64,000 nucleotides of DNA from Pleomorphomonas oryzae DSM 16300 (lineage in GTDB: Bacteria > Pseudomonadota > Alphaproteobacteria > Rhizobiales > Pleomorphomonadaceae), in the NCBI RefSeq assembly GCF_000422965.1, contig NZ_AUHB01000004.1, positions 124,001 through 188,000 on the forward strand. The letters are read 5' to 3'. Shown here in pieces: positions 1-8,962 of the stretch; position 1 is the first letter of the stretch, and each line of letters begins with the position of its first letter. The translations under genes were made by a program, and so were the position numbers. Under the pieces are notes generated by a model, which was not told the origin of the DNA, made no database searches, and saw only the letters and a program-made list of their open reading frames with translations.

Positions 1-961
1 CGCCTGGAGCGAGCGTCACTCGCGTACCGTTGAAGCGCGTCGAGTTGTACCAGACCCATTCCTCGCTGACGCCGTCTGGTACCGGGGCACTGATCGGCTG
101 CGGATGGAGACGATGGTTCTCGTAGAAATAAGGATCGGCGCAGGCAGCCCAGTCGACATCGTCGAGGGCCGCCTCTTCCTGCTTGGCCTTCACCTCGGCA
201 TCGGGGATATGGCGGTAGAGCATCGACTTGTCGATCTTGGTGCCTTCGATCTCGGCCTGCATCACCGACATGATGTCCGACGATTCCTGCAGTTCAAGCG
301 TCAGTGCCGTGCCCGGCGCATGCAAGATCCCCGGCGCCAGATGGAAGCCCTCGCCGACAACGTTGAGATACGCCCGAGCGTGCTTCAGCACGTCCTCGCC
401 CTGCCAATTGACGAGATAGGGCAACAGCAATTCCTTCTGCAGACCTTCACGAACGATATAGGGGTGGACGCCGAAGAAGGTCTCGGGATGGGCACCGAGA
501 TCGGCGTCAAGATAGTGGTAGGCCTCTTCCTTGGAGTTCATGCCCACCTTGGCCGCATCGGCCTTCTTCTGATGGATGTGATAGAAAAGCCGCTTCTTGT
601 AGTCATAGATCTTCAGCAGACGATCCAGTCCATGGTGGCGCTTGGCATACTCGGGACCGAGCAAGGCTTCCCGACAGGTCTCAAGCGCGTCGATGAGCAG
701 GATTGGCTCGCCAGCCGACATCTTGATGTAGGACTGCCCCTCGTGCGGCACATTGATGGTGTTGTCGGCTTTCGTTTCCGAGACGATCCAGCGCTCGCAA
801 ATAAACCCGCGAGGCCCGACATCATACTCGGCCTCGGTCAAACCCAGCCGCTTGCCCGGCGGAAGAAAGTCGCGAGCCACCCAGCAGGGCTTCATCGGCA
901 AAAGCCCATGGTTGGCATTGAGCTCTCTAGTGACGCGGTCACGAATACCGTTCTTGTCCAT
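1..961 (-). CDS. Type I phosphomannose isomerase-like cupin protein (partial, 3' end outside window)
   Basis: The frame is open from an ATG at 961 to the left edge, giving the first 320 residues; the C-terminus lies outside the window. The ATG is preceded by an AAGGAG-type ribosome binding site. The protein resembles the type I mannose-6-phosphate isomerase/cupin group: a metal-ligand pattern HIH (residues 128-130), glutamates at 145-146 and a later GILHAPG segment with His214 fit the HxH...E...H cupin site. These enzymes interconvert aldose and ketose (phosphates) in the cytoplasm. It is divergent from lacI with an operator-like site between them, and it belongs to a sugar-uptake module, so it probably acts on the imported sugar or its phosphate. 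The substrate cannot be read from the sequence; lyxose or mannose isomerase activity are alternatives. Confidence 0.7.
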   Translation of the reverse strand, partial: MDKNGIRDRVTRELNANHGLLPMKPCWVARDFLPPGKRLGLTEAEYDVGPRGFICERWIVSETKADNTINVPHEGQSYIKMSAGEPILLIDALETCREALLGPEYAKRHHGLDRLLKIYDYKKRLFYHIHQKKADAAKVGMNSKEEAYHYLDADLGAHPETFFGVHPYIVREGLQKELLLPYLVNWQGEDVLKHARAYLNVVGEGFHLAPGILHAPGTALTLELQESSDIMSVMQAEIEGTKIDKSMLYRHIPDAEVKAKQEEAALDDVDWAACADPYFYENHRLHPQPISAPVPDGVSEEWVWYNSTRFNGTRVTLAPG

Positions 962-1118
962 TTTCTTCTCCTTGCCTTTCCTCACCGAAATTCGGACCGG
1001 CAACCACCGGCATCCGGAAGATGCGTGTCCCAACAGGGGCAAACTCAACAGCTTGCGAACGGCACGTTTCCAGGCAAGGAACGCAAAGCGAGCCTTGACA
1101 GGAGGTCGCCCACCTCTA

Positions 1119-1132
1119 TGTTAACGAAAACA
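1119..1132. promoter_or_regulatory. LacI-type operator, lacI/isomerase divergent promoter
   Basis: TGTTAACGAAAACA lies between the divergent isomerase gene and lacI. It matches 12 of 14 positions of the perfect palindrome TGTTATCGATAACA found upstream of the importer operon at 7008-7021. A central CG inside an inverted repeat is typical of LacI-family operators. Inference: the neighbouring LacI protein binds here and controls both divergent genes. Confidence 0.6.
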
Positions 1133-1168
1133 TCTATCTGAATACATCCTGTGTTCCTCGAGGATTAC

Positions 1169-2164
1169 TTGACAACACTCAAAGAAATCGCCAAACGAGC
1201 GAACGTATCTGTGATGACAGTGTCTCGGGTTGTAAAGAATTCGGGCTACGTCAACGCCGAGACGCGAAAGCTCATCGAGGCGGTGATCAAGGAACTGGAC
1301 TACAGACCAAACGAGATTGCTCGCAGCCTGCATCGCTCCAGCACCAAGAACATTCTTCTGATTGTTCCCGACATCGAAAATCCGTTCTTTGCGGAAATGA
1401 TCAAGGGAACGACCACCGTTCTGCGGCAACATGGCTATCAGTCGATCTTTGCCGACTCCGACGGTGAAATCGGCAACGAGAAGGAGATCGCTGAGCGCGC
1501 CCTGTCGCGCATCGTCGACGGCGTCATCCTCTACTGTCCACGCGCCGAATCGGCCTATTTCGACTTCCTGAGCGCCCGCGTGCCCCTGCTGGTGGTCGAC
1601 CGCCGCATCACGTCGCACGCCGTTGACCACATCTACATCGACAACAAACCCAGCGCCGAGGCCGCCGTCGACTACCTGATCGCCAATGGTCACCGCGACA
1701 TCGGCCTGATCGGCGGGCCGCAGAACGTGCTGGCCAACCTCCGGCGCAAGAGCGGCTACCTCGCCTCGCTCAAGGCGCACGGCATTCCCGTGAACGATCA
1801 GTTCATGTTCTTCTGCGGCTTCGAATTCGAGGATGGCGTTTCCGCTTTCGAATATTTCTCGCAGATGGAGCACCGGCCCACTGCCTATTTTGCCACCAAT
1901 GATCTGATGGCCCTTGGTTTCATCCAGCAAGCCCAAGAAAAGGGGTTGGCTATCCCGAGCGATATCTCGGTGGTGGGCTTCGACAACATCGCCATGTCGC
2001 GCCTCATCAGCCCCGCCCTCACCACCGTCGACAATCCCCGCCACGACATGGGGGCGCTTGCCGCCTTCCGCATGCTGAAAAAGCTCGACCCGACGGTCGA
2101 GGTGCCGCAGTTCAGCCTGACCAACCGCATGGTCATTCGTGGCTCGGTGCGCAACATCACCTGA
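1169..2164 (+). CDS. LacI-family transcriptional regulator
   Basis: This is a sugar-responsive DNA-binding repressor of the LacI/GalR family, 331 residues from the chosen start. The N-terminal helix-turn-helix (TLKEIAKRANVSVMTVSRVV) is followed by a hinge helix around YRPNEIARSL and a periplasmic-binding-protein-like effector domain (VPDIENPFF, FDNIAMSRL). I chose a TTG start at 1169 because GAGGA sits 4 bases upstream and it puts the HTH at the very N-terminus; a GTG at 1151 in the same frame would add six residues. It is divergent from the isomerase gene and convergent with the DUF4432 gene. Two matching operator-like palindromes (1119-1132 and 7008-7021) suggest it controls the isomerase and the ABC importer operon as one regulon. 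Confidence 0.92.
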   Translation: MTTLKEIAKRANVSVMTVSRVVKNSGYVNAETRKLIEAVIKELDYRPNEIARSLHRSSTKNILLIVPDIENPFFAEMIKGTTTVLRQHGYQSIFADSDGEIGNEKEIAERALSRIVDGVILYCPRAESAYFDFLSARVPLLVVDRRITSHAVDHIYIDNKPSAEAAVDYLIANGHRDIGLIGGPQNVLANLRRKSGYLASLKAHGIPVNDQFMFFCGFEFEDGVSAFEYFSQMEHRPTAYFATNDLMALGFIQQAQEKGLAIPSDISVVGFDNIAMSRLISPALTTVDNPRHDMGALAAFRMLKKLDPTVEVPQFSLTNRMVIRGSVRNIT

Positions 2165-2199
2165 GGCAACGGGCAGCAAGACAGCGCTCGGGGCCATAA

Positions 2200-3252
2200 T
2201 CAGGCGTCCTTAACCGGAGCGAGTTCGAAGCCAACGTCAATGTTGACGGTTTTGATCGCGCCCGGCGCCAGCATCTCGGCGCCCTCCTCGGCAAGGATGG
2301 CGTCACGGCCGGCGACGAAGCAATTGCCGGGCTCGATGCCCAGCACATAGTCGCGCTCGCCCATCATTTTCCACTCGACGAGACAACCGAGCTCCGCGGT
2401 AGGCAGGCGCATGGTCATGCTGAGGCGCCTGTCGCCGATGACGTTGCCAAGACGGATTTCCGTCGTCTCGGCCTGCTTGGCGAGGCGATGGTAGAAGACT
2501 CGCTCAGCGATGCCCGCAACAGGAGCCGTCATGTGTCGCCAGCCGGGAATATCGGCAATCTGGCTCGGATCGCGAACGCTGGTTGAAAGCGGCGACGGCA
2601 CGACGTCAAGCTCAGCGGTCTCCGACAGAAACGGATAGCCGAAATTGAAATGGTAGAGCAGGAAGAGCGGCGCGGCCGAAGCCCCCATGTTGGTGATCTC
2701 GTCGCTGATGCGAAAGCCGTTCTCACCGACGACGAAGCGATAGGTGCGCCGAAGCTCAAGGGCGGTCCCCATGACGATGGCGTCGCGCACCACGCCGTAA
2801 ACATCGATGACGAATCGGTCGTCAATCCACCGGCGCTGCACCGCCACCTCGCGCGCCGGCAGGTGCGACAGCCGGCCATGCAAACCGACCTCGATGCCAT
2901 CGACCGTGGTGGCGGCTCCGACGTTGGTAAGCCCGCACGACGTCATCAGGCCGCCGCCAAAAGATTGAAGCCAGCCCGAGCCGGTCGGGTTGTAATAGCA
3001 AGGCGCCATCGGACCGACCGCCGAAAACCAATTGATCGGAATGCCGCCGATACTTGCTTCGCCAAGCCCCATGCCACGATCGGTCAGCACCTGGCAGGCC
3101 AGGCCCGCCCCTGTCCGTACGCTGACGGTCTGCATGCCGCGGGCCGGACCCTCCCCAAATGTGAAAAGCTCAGCACCACCGATCTGGTCCATGCAGCCGA
3201 CACGCCGGAGTAGTTCGGCGCGGGAGATCCTTGCGAAGTGGGAAGAAGACAT
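2200..3252 (-). CDS. DUF4432 / aldose 1-epimerase-like protein
   Basis: A 350-residue protein of the galactose-mutarotase superfold, DUF4432 type. Visible family features are the LTDRGMGLGEASI and LLYHFNFGYPFL segments, GLHGRLSHLPAR, and an acidic residue in GIEPGNCF near the C-terminus. Such proteins are thought to interconvert sugar anomers before phosphorylation or oxidation. It is the last gene of a minus-strand operon, 188 bases after the substrate-binding protein gene. A second DUF4432 protein (26028-27104) lies in the deoxyribose module of this window, so the family recurs next to ribose-type importers here. Mutarotase activity is inferred from the fold, not proven; the sugar is unknown. 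Confidence 0.8.
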   Translation of the reverse strand: MSSSHFARISRAELLRRVGCMDQIGGAELFTFGEGPARGMQTVSVRTGAGLACQVLTDRGMGLGEASIGGIPINWFSAVGPMAPCYYNPTGSGWLQSFGGGLMTSCGLTNVGAATTVDGIEVGLHGRLSHLPAREVAVQRRWIDDRFVIDVYGVVRDAIVMGTALELRRTYRFVVGENGFRISDEITNMGASAAPLFLLYHFNFGYPFLSETAELDVVPSPLSTSVRDPSQIADIPGWRHMTAPVAGIAERVFYHRLAKQAETTEIRLGNVIGDRRLSMTMRLPTAELGCLVEWKMMGERDYVLGIEPGNCFVAGRDAILAEEGAEMLAPGAIKTVNIDVGFELAPVKDA

Positions 3253-3440
3253 TGGTATCGCCTTGTCGTTGCGGCGGATCGGCGACGATGCGTCGATCCG
3301 CCCGTTTGGGCGTCGCCATTCGGCAGACGAAATTCCTCCCTCGCGCCGCAGAGACTGCTTCGCGTTGTTTTGACCATTGTCTGGCTCGAAGGAGAGCTGG
3401 CTCTTTTACTCGATGTACCTTGCGGTCTATTCCATCCGCC

Positions 3441-4364
3441 TCACTTGGCGGGCAAGGTGTCCGGGGTGATCAGCTTGACGGGAACGTAGGTTTCGCTCTC
3501 GGGCTTCTTGCCGTCGTTCAGGAAAGCGGCGGCCGTCTCGACGCCGAGCTTGCCCATCTCGTAGGGTTGCTGGGCGACGGTGGCGGCCATCCGGCCTTCC
3601 TTGATGGAAGCCAGCGCATCCCCCGTACCATCGAAGCCGACTACGAGCACTTGCTTGCTCTTGCCGGCAGCGGAAATCGCCTCGACCGCTCCGAGGGCCA
3701 TTTCATCGTTCTCGGCAAACACCGCAGCGAGGTTGGGGTGGGCCTGCAGGATGTTCTGCATGACGTCCATGCCCTTGGCACGCTGGGACTCGGCTGTCTG
3801 CGAGGCGACGATCTTGATGCCCTTCTCCTTCATGACTTCCTTGAAGCCCTGGCCGCGCAGCGCGGGGATGACATAGCCCGGCTGGCAACTGATGTGGGCG
3901 ACCTCGGCATCGGCGGGGATCTTGCTCGCCACGAACTCGCCGGCGATCCGTCCGCCCTTGAGATTGTCGGAGACAATCAGGCTCTCAATGCTGCCACTGG
4001 CGACGCCGATGTCGAGCACGAAAACCGGGATCTTCGCCTTGTTTGCCGCCGCGACCGCGTTGGCGCCCGAGTTGGCATCCCATGGCGACAACAGGATGGC
4101 GTCGACCTTCTTCTGGATCATGTCATCGATGTTGGACAGTTCGCGGGCTGCATCCGTACGGGCATCCATCACCACTACGTCGATGCCCTGGGCCTTGGCC
4201 TGATCCTTGACGCCATTGGCAACAGCAACCCAGTACTGGTTACCGAGGTCCTGAACGGCATAACCGAATACCTTGGCGTTTCCAGCCAGCGCCGTTCCGG
4301 CGGTCAAGGTCAGCGGCAATGCCATGCTCATGACGGCCAGAAATGTACGTCGCGTCGTTGTCAT
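3441..4364 (-). CDS. Ribose-type ABC importer, periplasmic substrate-binding protein
   Basis: A 307-residue periplasmic sugar-binding protein of the RbsB group (periplasmic binding protein type I fold). The N-terminus is a signal peptide with a twin-arginine-like TTRRTF start and a cleavage region near TALAGNA. The mature part has the typical GYAVQDLGNQYW strand, the ILLSPWDAN segment and the C-terminal hinge around VVGFDGTGDALASI. A strong GGAGGA site precedes the ATG. It is third in the operon after the ATPase and permease genes, 92 bases downstream of the permease. The binding specificity cannot be assigned; the adjacent isomerase and mutarotase-like genes suggest a pentose or hexose. Confidence 0.93.
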   Translation of the reverse strand: MTTTRRTFLAVMSMALPLTLTAGTALAGNAKVFGYAVQDLGNQYWVAVANGVKDQAKAQGIDVVVMDARTDAARELSNIDDMIQKKVDAILLSPWDANSGANAVAAANKAKIPVFVLDIGVASGSIESLIVSDNLKGGRIAGEFVASKIPADAEVAHISCQPGYVIPALRGQGFKEVMKEKGIKIVASQTAESQRAKGMDVMQNILQAHPNLAAVFAENDEMALGAVEAISAAGKSKQVLVVGFDGTGDALASIKEGRMAATVAQQPYEMGKLGVETAAAFLNDGKKPESETYVPVKLITPDTLPAK

Positions 4365-4456
4365 ATCGTTTCCTCCTTCGCCTGTTTTTGGAGCGCGGCA
4401 TCGAAATCGTACGCCGCACTCTTTTTGCTTAGCGATGACCGGAGAAAAGCACTTCG

Positions 4457-5446
4457 CTACTTCTGTGAATGCTGATCGATCATCACGGCAAAAACGATCA
4501 CCGTTCCCAGCACGATGCTCTGGAAATACGGATCTATATTCATGAGGTTGAGGCCATTGCTGATGACGCCCATGATCAGGGCCCCGATCACCGTGCCAAT
4601 GATCGAGCCACGACCACCGCTCAGACTCGTGCCACCTATCACCACGGCCGCGATCGCATTGAGCTCATAGCCTATGCCCGATCCGGGATGGCCGGAGTTG
4701 ATGCGACCGACGTAAAGCAGCGCTCCTATGCCGGTGAGCAACCCGGCCAGCGAATAGACGATCAGCTTGTATTTCAGGGTGTCGATGCCGGTGAGCCGCG
4801 TGGCTTCCTCATTGCTGCCGATGGCGTAGACGATCTTGCCAAAGGGTGTCCTCACCAGCACGAAATAAAGAATTACGTAGATGACGATGGGGATGATCAC
4901 CATCATCGGGATGCCGGCAACCTCTCCCGCCCCGGCAAAGCGGAACGCGTCAGGAAAGCCGCTGATCGGGATACCGCCGGAATAAACGAAGGCGATGCCG
5001 CGGGCGATCGACATGGTACCAAGCGTACAAACGAACGGGGGAATGCGCCCGTAGGTGACGAGAAGGCCAGCCAGCAGACCGAACAGCACCGCGGTACCAA
5101 GGCAAACGATGATGCCAAGCGTTGCGCTATCTGTCGCGCGCACCGCACTAGCCGAGAGGACGCCAGCCAGCGCCAGAACACCGCCGACCGACAGGTCGAT
5201 GCCGCCGGTCAGGATGATGAACATGGCGCCGGCGGCGATCACTGCGATCACAGCGACCTGAACGATGATGTTCATCAGGTTCTGGATCTGAAGAAACGCT
5301 GGCGAGCTGACGGCGAACACCACCATGATCAGGATGAGGGCGATGAGCGACCCCATGCCTCTCAGCTTGTTGAGCGGCAGAAGGTTGACGGAAGGAGCGG
5401 ACCCGACGCCGCTGTTCACGGGCTGGTTGCCGGTGGCGAATTTCAT
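4457..5446 (-). CDS. Ribose-type ABC importer, permease
   Basis: A 329-residue inner-membrane permease of the RbsC/BPD_transp_2 family. It has about 8-10 hydrophobic segments, the conserved LTGGIDLSVGG motif after the second segment, the cytoplasmic EAA-like region around AIGSNEEATRLTGI, and the late segments GYELNAIAAVVIGGTSLSGG and GRGSIIGTVIGALIMG. Its start codon overlaps the stop of the ATPase gene by four bases (ATGA), indicating translational coupling. It forms the membrane channel of the importer with the ATPase upstream and the binding protein downstream. Only one permease gene is present here, so a homodimer is expected. Confidence 0.94.
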   Translation of the reverse strand: MKFATGNQPVNSGVGSAPSVNLLPLNKLRGMGSLIALILIMVVFAVSSPAFLQIQNLMNIIVQVAVIAVIAAGAMFIILTGGIDLSVGGVLALAGVLSASAVRATDSATLGIIVCLGTAVLFGLLAGLLVTYGRIPPFVCTLGTMSIARGIAFVYSGGIPISGFPDAFRFAGAGEVAGIPMMVIIPIVIYVILYFVLVRTPFGKIVYAIGSNEEATRLTGIDTLKYKLIVYSLAGLLTGIGALLYVGRINSGHPGSGIGYELNAIAAVVIGGTSLSGGRGSIIGTVIGALIMGVISNGLNLMNIDPYFQSIVLGTVIVFAVMIDQHSQK

Positions 5447-6963
5447 TGCTGTTGGCCTCGTGGCAAAGGTGATTCCGTGCCGGCCTTGCCGGTGGCGGCC
5501 AGCATGATTTGGTCAGCGGAAAACGCCGAGCGCATGAACTCGCCGGTCATACGGCCCTTGTTGAGAACGATGATCCGGTCGGAAATGCCCATCAATTCGG
5601 GAAGCTCGGATGAGACGATGATCACCGCCACTCCACTCTTGGCGAGGTCGCTTATCTTGCGGTAGATTTCGGCCTTGGCGCCAACATCGATGCCTCGCGT
5701 CGGCTCATCGAAGATGAGTACCTTCGGTTGGCGGCAGAACCACTTGCCGAGCACCACCTTTTGCTGGTTGCCACCCGAGAGATTCTTGACCAGTTGCTTG
5801 CGAGAAGGCGTCTTGACGTTCATCGCCTGGATCATGCCCTCGCTAAGCTTCGCTCCGGCCTTGAAGTCGACGGCGAAATGGCGGGTCAAATCCCAGATGC
5901 TTCCGAGGCTTATATTGTCCTCGATCGAAAACTCCGTGATCAGGCCCTCGCGGCGTCGATCCTCCGGAACGAAGGCGATTCCCGCTTCGACCGCTTGCTT
6001 GGGGCTTCGAATGTCGATCGGCTGGCCTTCGAGAGAGATGTCGCCCGACCGCCTGGGACAAGCTCCGAATACCGACTTGACGAGTTCCGTGCGACCAGCG
6101 CCGACCAGCCCACCGATGCCGAGAACCTCACCTTTGCGGACGCAAAAGGAAACATCGTGAACGAGATCGTCGACGCTGATGTGATCGGCCGCAAGAACGA
6201 CATCGCCGATCGCAGCGACCTCCTTCGGGAACATCTCCGTGACTTCCCGGCCGACCATGTGATGAACGAGCGCATGCTCGTCGAGCTCATCGGTCCGCCA
6301 ACGCCCGACCAGGCGGCCATCACGCAATACGGTCACCGCATCGGTCACCGAGAAGATTTCATCCATGTGATGGCTGATGAAAATGATCGACACGCCGAGC
6401 GACTTGAGCCGCCGCATGTTGCGAAATAGGTCCTCGGATTCGGCCTTGGAGAGCGAAGAGGTTGGTTCGTCGAGAATGAGGATTTTGATGTCGTAGGCGA
6501 GTACGCGCGCGATGGCGACCATCTGCTGATCGGCGACGGAGAGATCGCCGACCCGTGCCGAGGGGGCGATATCGCTGTTCATCTCCGCAAGAGCCTGGCT
6601 GGCGCCGTCGGCTATTTTGCGACGATCGATCAAGCCTCCACGCCCTGGAAAGCGGTTCATGTAGATGTTTTCGGCGACCGTCAGATCGGTGATGAGATTC
6701 AGGTTCTGATAGACTGTACCGATGCCGAGATTGATCGCCTGCTGTGACGAGCCGATCTCGACGGCGACGTCATTGATGAGGATCTCGCCCCGGTCCATCC
6801 TTGCCGCACCCGAAAGGATGCGCATCAGCGTCGACTTTCCAGCGCCGTTCTCGCCGACGATGGCGTGGATCTCGCCCTCCGCCACGGTCAGGTCGACATT
6901 GTCGAGCGCCACCACCCCGGGGAATCGCTTGGACACCCCGCGCATCTTGAGCGCATCCGCCAT
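5443..6963 (-). CDS. Ribose-type ABC importer, double ATP-binding protein
   Basis: A 506-residue ATPase of the RbsA/MglA type with two nucleotide-binding domains. Domain 1 has Walker A GENGAGKST, a signature region LSVADQQMVAIARVLA and Walker B ILILDEPTSSL. Domain 2 has the family-typical altered Walker A (GLVGAGRTE), signature LSGGNQQKVV and an intact Walker B with glutamate, FDEPTRGIDVG. It powers sugar import at the cytoplasmic membrane face. It is the first gene of a minus-strand operon with the permease, binding protein and DUF4432 genes. The intergenic DNA upstream carries a 14-bp perfect palindrome likely to be the LacI operator. Confidence 0.94.
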   Translation of the reverse strand: MADALKMRGVSKRFPGVVALDNVDLTVAEGEIHAIVGENGAGKSTLMRILSGAARMDRGEILINDVAVEIGSSQQAINLGIGTVYQNLNLITDLTVAENIYMNRFPGRGGLIDRRKIADGASQALAEMNSDIAPSARVGDLSVADQQMVAIARVLAYDIKILILDEPTSSLSKAESEDLFRNMRRLKSLGVSIIFISHHMDEIFSVTDAVTVLRDGRLVGRWRTDELDEHALVHHMVGREVTEMFPKEVAAIGDVVLAADHISVDDLVHDVSFCVRKGEVLGIGGLVGAGRTELVKSVFGACPRRSGDISLEGQPIDIRSPKQAVEAGIAFVPEDRRREGLITEFSIEDNISLGSIWDLTRHFAVDFKAGAKLSEGMIQAMNVKTPSRKQLVKNLSGGNQQKVVLGKWFCRQPKVLIFDEPTRGIDVGAKAEIYRKISDLAKSGVAVIIVSSELPELMGISDRIIVLNKGRMTGEFMRSAFSADQIMLAATGKAGTESPLPRGQQQ

Positions 6964-7003
6964 TTGGCTAGAACCTCGGTCGCGTTTCTATATTGATCCT
7001 CTA

Positions 7004-7025
7004 CATGTGTTATCGATAACATATG
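7004..7025. promoter_or_regulatory. LacI-type operator upstream of the sugar importer operon
   Basis: The core TGTTATCGATAACA (7008-7021) is a perfect 14-bp palindrome. With one mismatched pair the symmetry extends to 7004-7025. It lies about 40 bases upstream of the start codon of the importer ATPase gene, where a repressor would block transcription. A near copy occurs at 1119-1132 beside the LacI gene. Confidence 0.75.
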
Positions 7026-7163
7026 GCCAGATTGGCTGTAAAGCGGGGTATTCCGTCCGAAAGGATTAGGTGGTTGGACGTACCTAGATGGAAGTTCGTC
7101 GGATCAGGCCAGCGATGCTCATCGAGGCAGCGCAGCCACTGGAAAGCGCGTCGCCCGATGAGA

Positions 7164-7192
7164 AAAGGCCGGGGCGATGAACCCCGGCCTTT
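7164..7192 (-). terminator. Rho-independent terminator of leuC
   Basis: A perfect 11-bp stem AAAGGCCGGGG / CCCCGGCCTTT with a 7-base loop. On the minus strand it is followed by TTTTCTC. It lies 24 bases past the leuC stop codon and separates leuC from the sugar importer operon. Confidence 0.85.
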
Positions 7193-7215
7193 GACTTTAC
7201 GGAACCAGGCTCAGA

Positions 7216-8628
7216 TCACTTGAAGTCGCGGATATCAACAAAGTGGCCTGCGATCGCTGCCGCCGTCGCCATGGCCGGCGACACCAGATGCGTGCGGCCC
7301 ATATAGCCCTGCCGGCCCTCGAAGTTGCGGTTCGAGGTGGAGGCGCAACGCTCGCCCGGCGACAGCTTGTCCGGGTTCATGGCCAGACACATCGAGCAGC
7401 CCGGCTCGCGCCACTCGAAGCCCGCCTCGATGAAGATCTTGTCGAGGCCTTCGGCTTCCGCCTGTTCCTTGACGAGGCCGGAGCCCGGCACGATCATCGC
7501 CAGCTTGATCGACGACGCCACCTTGCGCCCCTTGGCCACAGCCGCGGCAGCCCGAAGATCCTCGATGCGGCCGTTGGTGCAGGAGCCGACGAACACCTTG
7601 TCGAGAGTGATGTCAGTCATCTTCTGGCCGGGCTTGAGGCCCATGTAGTCCAGTGCCCGCCACTTGGAGGTGCGCTTCGTCTCGTCGGCGATGGTGTCGG
7701 GATCGGGTACCACGCCGGTGATCGCCACGACGTCCTCGGGGCTGGTGCCCCAGGTGACGATCGGCGGCAGGCTGGCGGCGTCGAGCGTCACCACCTTGTC
7801 GAAATGGGCGCCTTCATCGGTGTAAAGCGTCTGCCAGTAGGCCTTGGCACGCTCCAGCGCCTCGCCCGTTGGCGCCTTCGGCCGGCCGGTGATATAGGCG
7901 TAGGTCTTCTCATCCGGCGCGATCAGGCCAGCGCGGGCGCCGCCCTCGATCGACATGTTGCAGACGGTCATGCGGCCTTCCATGGAAAGGTCGCGGATCG
8001 CCTCGCCGGCATATTCGATGACGTGACCGGTGCCGCCGGCCGTGCCGATCTCGCCGATGATCGCCAGCACGATATCCTTAGCGGTGACGCCAGCCGGCGC
8101 CTTGCCGTCGACGCGCACCAGCATGTTCTTCGCCTTACGCTGGATCAGCGTCTGCGTGGCGAGCACATGCTCCACCTCGGAGGTACCGATGCCGTGCGCC
8201 AGGGCGCCGAAAGCGCCATGCGTCGAGGTATGGCTGTCGCCGCAGACGATGGTCATGCCCGGCAGTGTGAAGCCCTGCTCGGGACCGACCACGTGGACGA
8301 CGCCCTGCCGGCGATCGAGCTCGTTGTAATACTCGACGCCGAATTCGGCGGCATTGATGGCGAGCTGCCCGACCTGCTCGCGGCTCTCGGGATCTTCGAT
8401 GCCCTTGCTGCGATCGGTGGTCGGCACGTTGTGATCGACGACGGCCAGCGTCTTCTGCGGCTGGTGCACCTTGCGGCCAGCGGTCCTCAGGCCCTCGAAG
8501 GCCTGCGGGCTGGTCACCTCGTGCACGAGGTGGCGGTCGATATAGAGCAGCGAGGTGCCATCGGCCTGCGTCTCGACCACGTGGTCGTCGAAGATCTTGT
8601 CATAGAGGGTACGGGGCTTGGCGGTCAT
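7216..8628 (-). CDS. leuC: 3-isopropylmalate dehydratase large subunit
   Basis: LeuC (about 470 residues, normal length) is the iron-sulfur aconitase-type large subunit that, with LeuD, isomerises 2-isopropylmalate to 3-isopropylmalate in leucine synthesis. The N-terminus [12 protein letters not shown], the DHNVPTTDR segment, [19 protein letters not shown] and the cluster cysteines in [12 protein letters not shown] and [10 protein letters not shown] are all present. The start at 8628 is chosen because the family begins at this point; an upstream in-frame start would add 18 untypical residues. The gene ends in a strong terminator. leuD is not in this window; leuB follows upstream on the same strand, separated by a terminator and a short ORF. 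Confidence 0.97.
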   Translation of the reverse strand: MTAKPRTLYDKIFDDHVVETQADGTSLLYIDRHLVHEVTSPQAFEGLRTAGRKVHQPQKTLAVVDHNVPTTDRSKGIEDPESREQVGQLAINAAEFGVEYYNELDRRQGVVHVVGPEQGFTLPGMTIVCGDSHTSTHGAFGALAHGIGTSEVEHVLATQTLIQRKAKNMLVRVDGKAPAGVTAKDIVLAIIGEIGTAGGTGHVIEYAGEAIRDLSMEGRMTVCNMSIEGGARAGLIAPDEKTYAYITGRPKAPTGEALERAKAYWQTLYTDEGAHFDKVVTLDAASLPPIVTWGTSPEDVVAITGVVPDPDTIADETKRTSKWRALDYMGLKPGQKMTDITLDKVFVGSCTNGRIEDLRAAAAVAKGRKVASSIKLAMIVPGSGLVKEQAEAEGLDKIFIEAGFEWREPGCSMCLAMNPDKLSPGERCASTSNRNFEGRQGYMGRTHLVSPAMATAAAIAGHFVDIRDFK

Positions 8629-8720
8629 GATGATCGGACTTTCGATTCCGTGAGGCGGGCGAACCACGCCCCTGACATGCATAGGAAATCACGGGGTGGC
8701 CGAGCGCGTCGGCCATCGTC

Positions 8721-8846
8721 TCAGGGCCGGAGTCGGCTGTCGCCGGTCTGCCGCGCCAGAAACCGCCACGGCAGGCGCGCGTGATCGTGGGCCGGGAAGT
8801 AATCGGCCGACGTGGGCAGGCGCGTGATCTGCGGTTTCGCGTACAT
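8721..8846 (-). CDS. Possible 41-residue protein upstream of leuC
   Basis: A short frame from ATG 8846 to TGA 8721 encodes 41 residues beginning MYAKPQITRLPTSADY. Third codon positions are strongly GC-biased, as in real genes of this genome. No Shine-Dalgarno site is visible. However, a TTGTCG-17-TATAGA promoter ends 7 bases before the ATG, so a leaderless transcript is possible. The peptide has one Trp, many Arg/Pro/His and no hydrophobic segment. It ends 92 bases before leuC and could share its transcript. It contains only scattered Leu codons, so it is not a classical leucine leader peptide. No function can be assigned. Confidence 0.4.
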   Translation of the reverse strand: MYAKPQITRLPTSADYFPAHDHARLPWRFLARQTGDSRLRP

Positions 8847-8852
8847 GATTGC

Positions 8853-8881
8853 TCTATACTGAAAAACCGTGCCGCCGACAA
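8853..8881 (-). promoter_or_regulatory. Candidate promoter for the small ORF and leuC
   Basis: Minus strand TTGTCG (8881-8876), 17-base spacer, TATAGA (8858-8853). Each hexamer matches four of six consensus positions. The predicted start of transcription falls on or next to the ATG of the 41-codon ORF. It is the best promoter candidate upstream of leuC, about 225 bases away. Confidence 0.4.
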
Positions 8882-8927
8882 TCATCGATCTGCTCACGCA
8901 CCAGCGTATCACCTCATCCGGCCATAT

Positions 8928-8962
8928 AAGAAAGCGCCCAGCCTCGGGGGAAGGCTGGGCGC
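8928..8962 (-). terminator. Rho-independent terminator downstream of leuB
   Basis: Stem GCGCCCAGCC / GGCTGGGCGC (10 bp) with a 9-base loop. On the minus strand it is followed by TTTCTT. It lies about 190 bases after the leuB stop. The interval 8963-9152 between it and leuB contains no gene that I can support. Confidence 0.75.

Noticed and set aside
104-1141. Long plus-strand open frame of 345 codons
   Set aside because: It is antisense to the isomerase-like gene, whose minus-strand translation gives a coherent cupin protein with a good ribosome binding site.
8721-8846. Leucine attenuator leader peptide for leuC
   Set aside because: Leu codons are scattered and no terminator/antiterminator pair follows before leuC.
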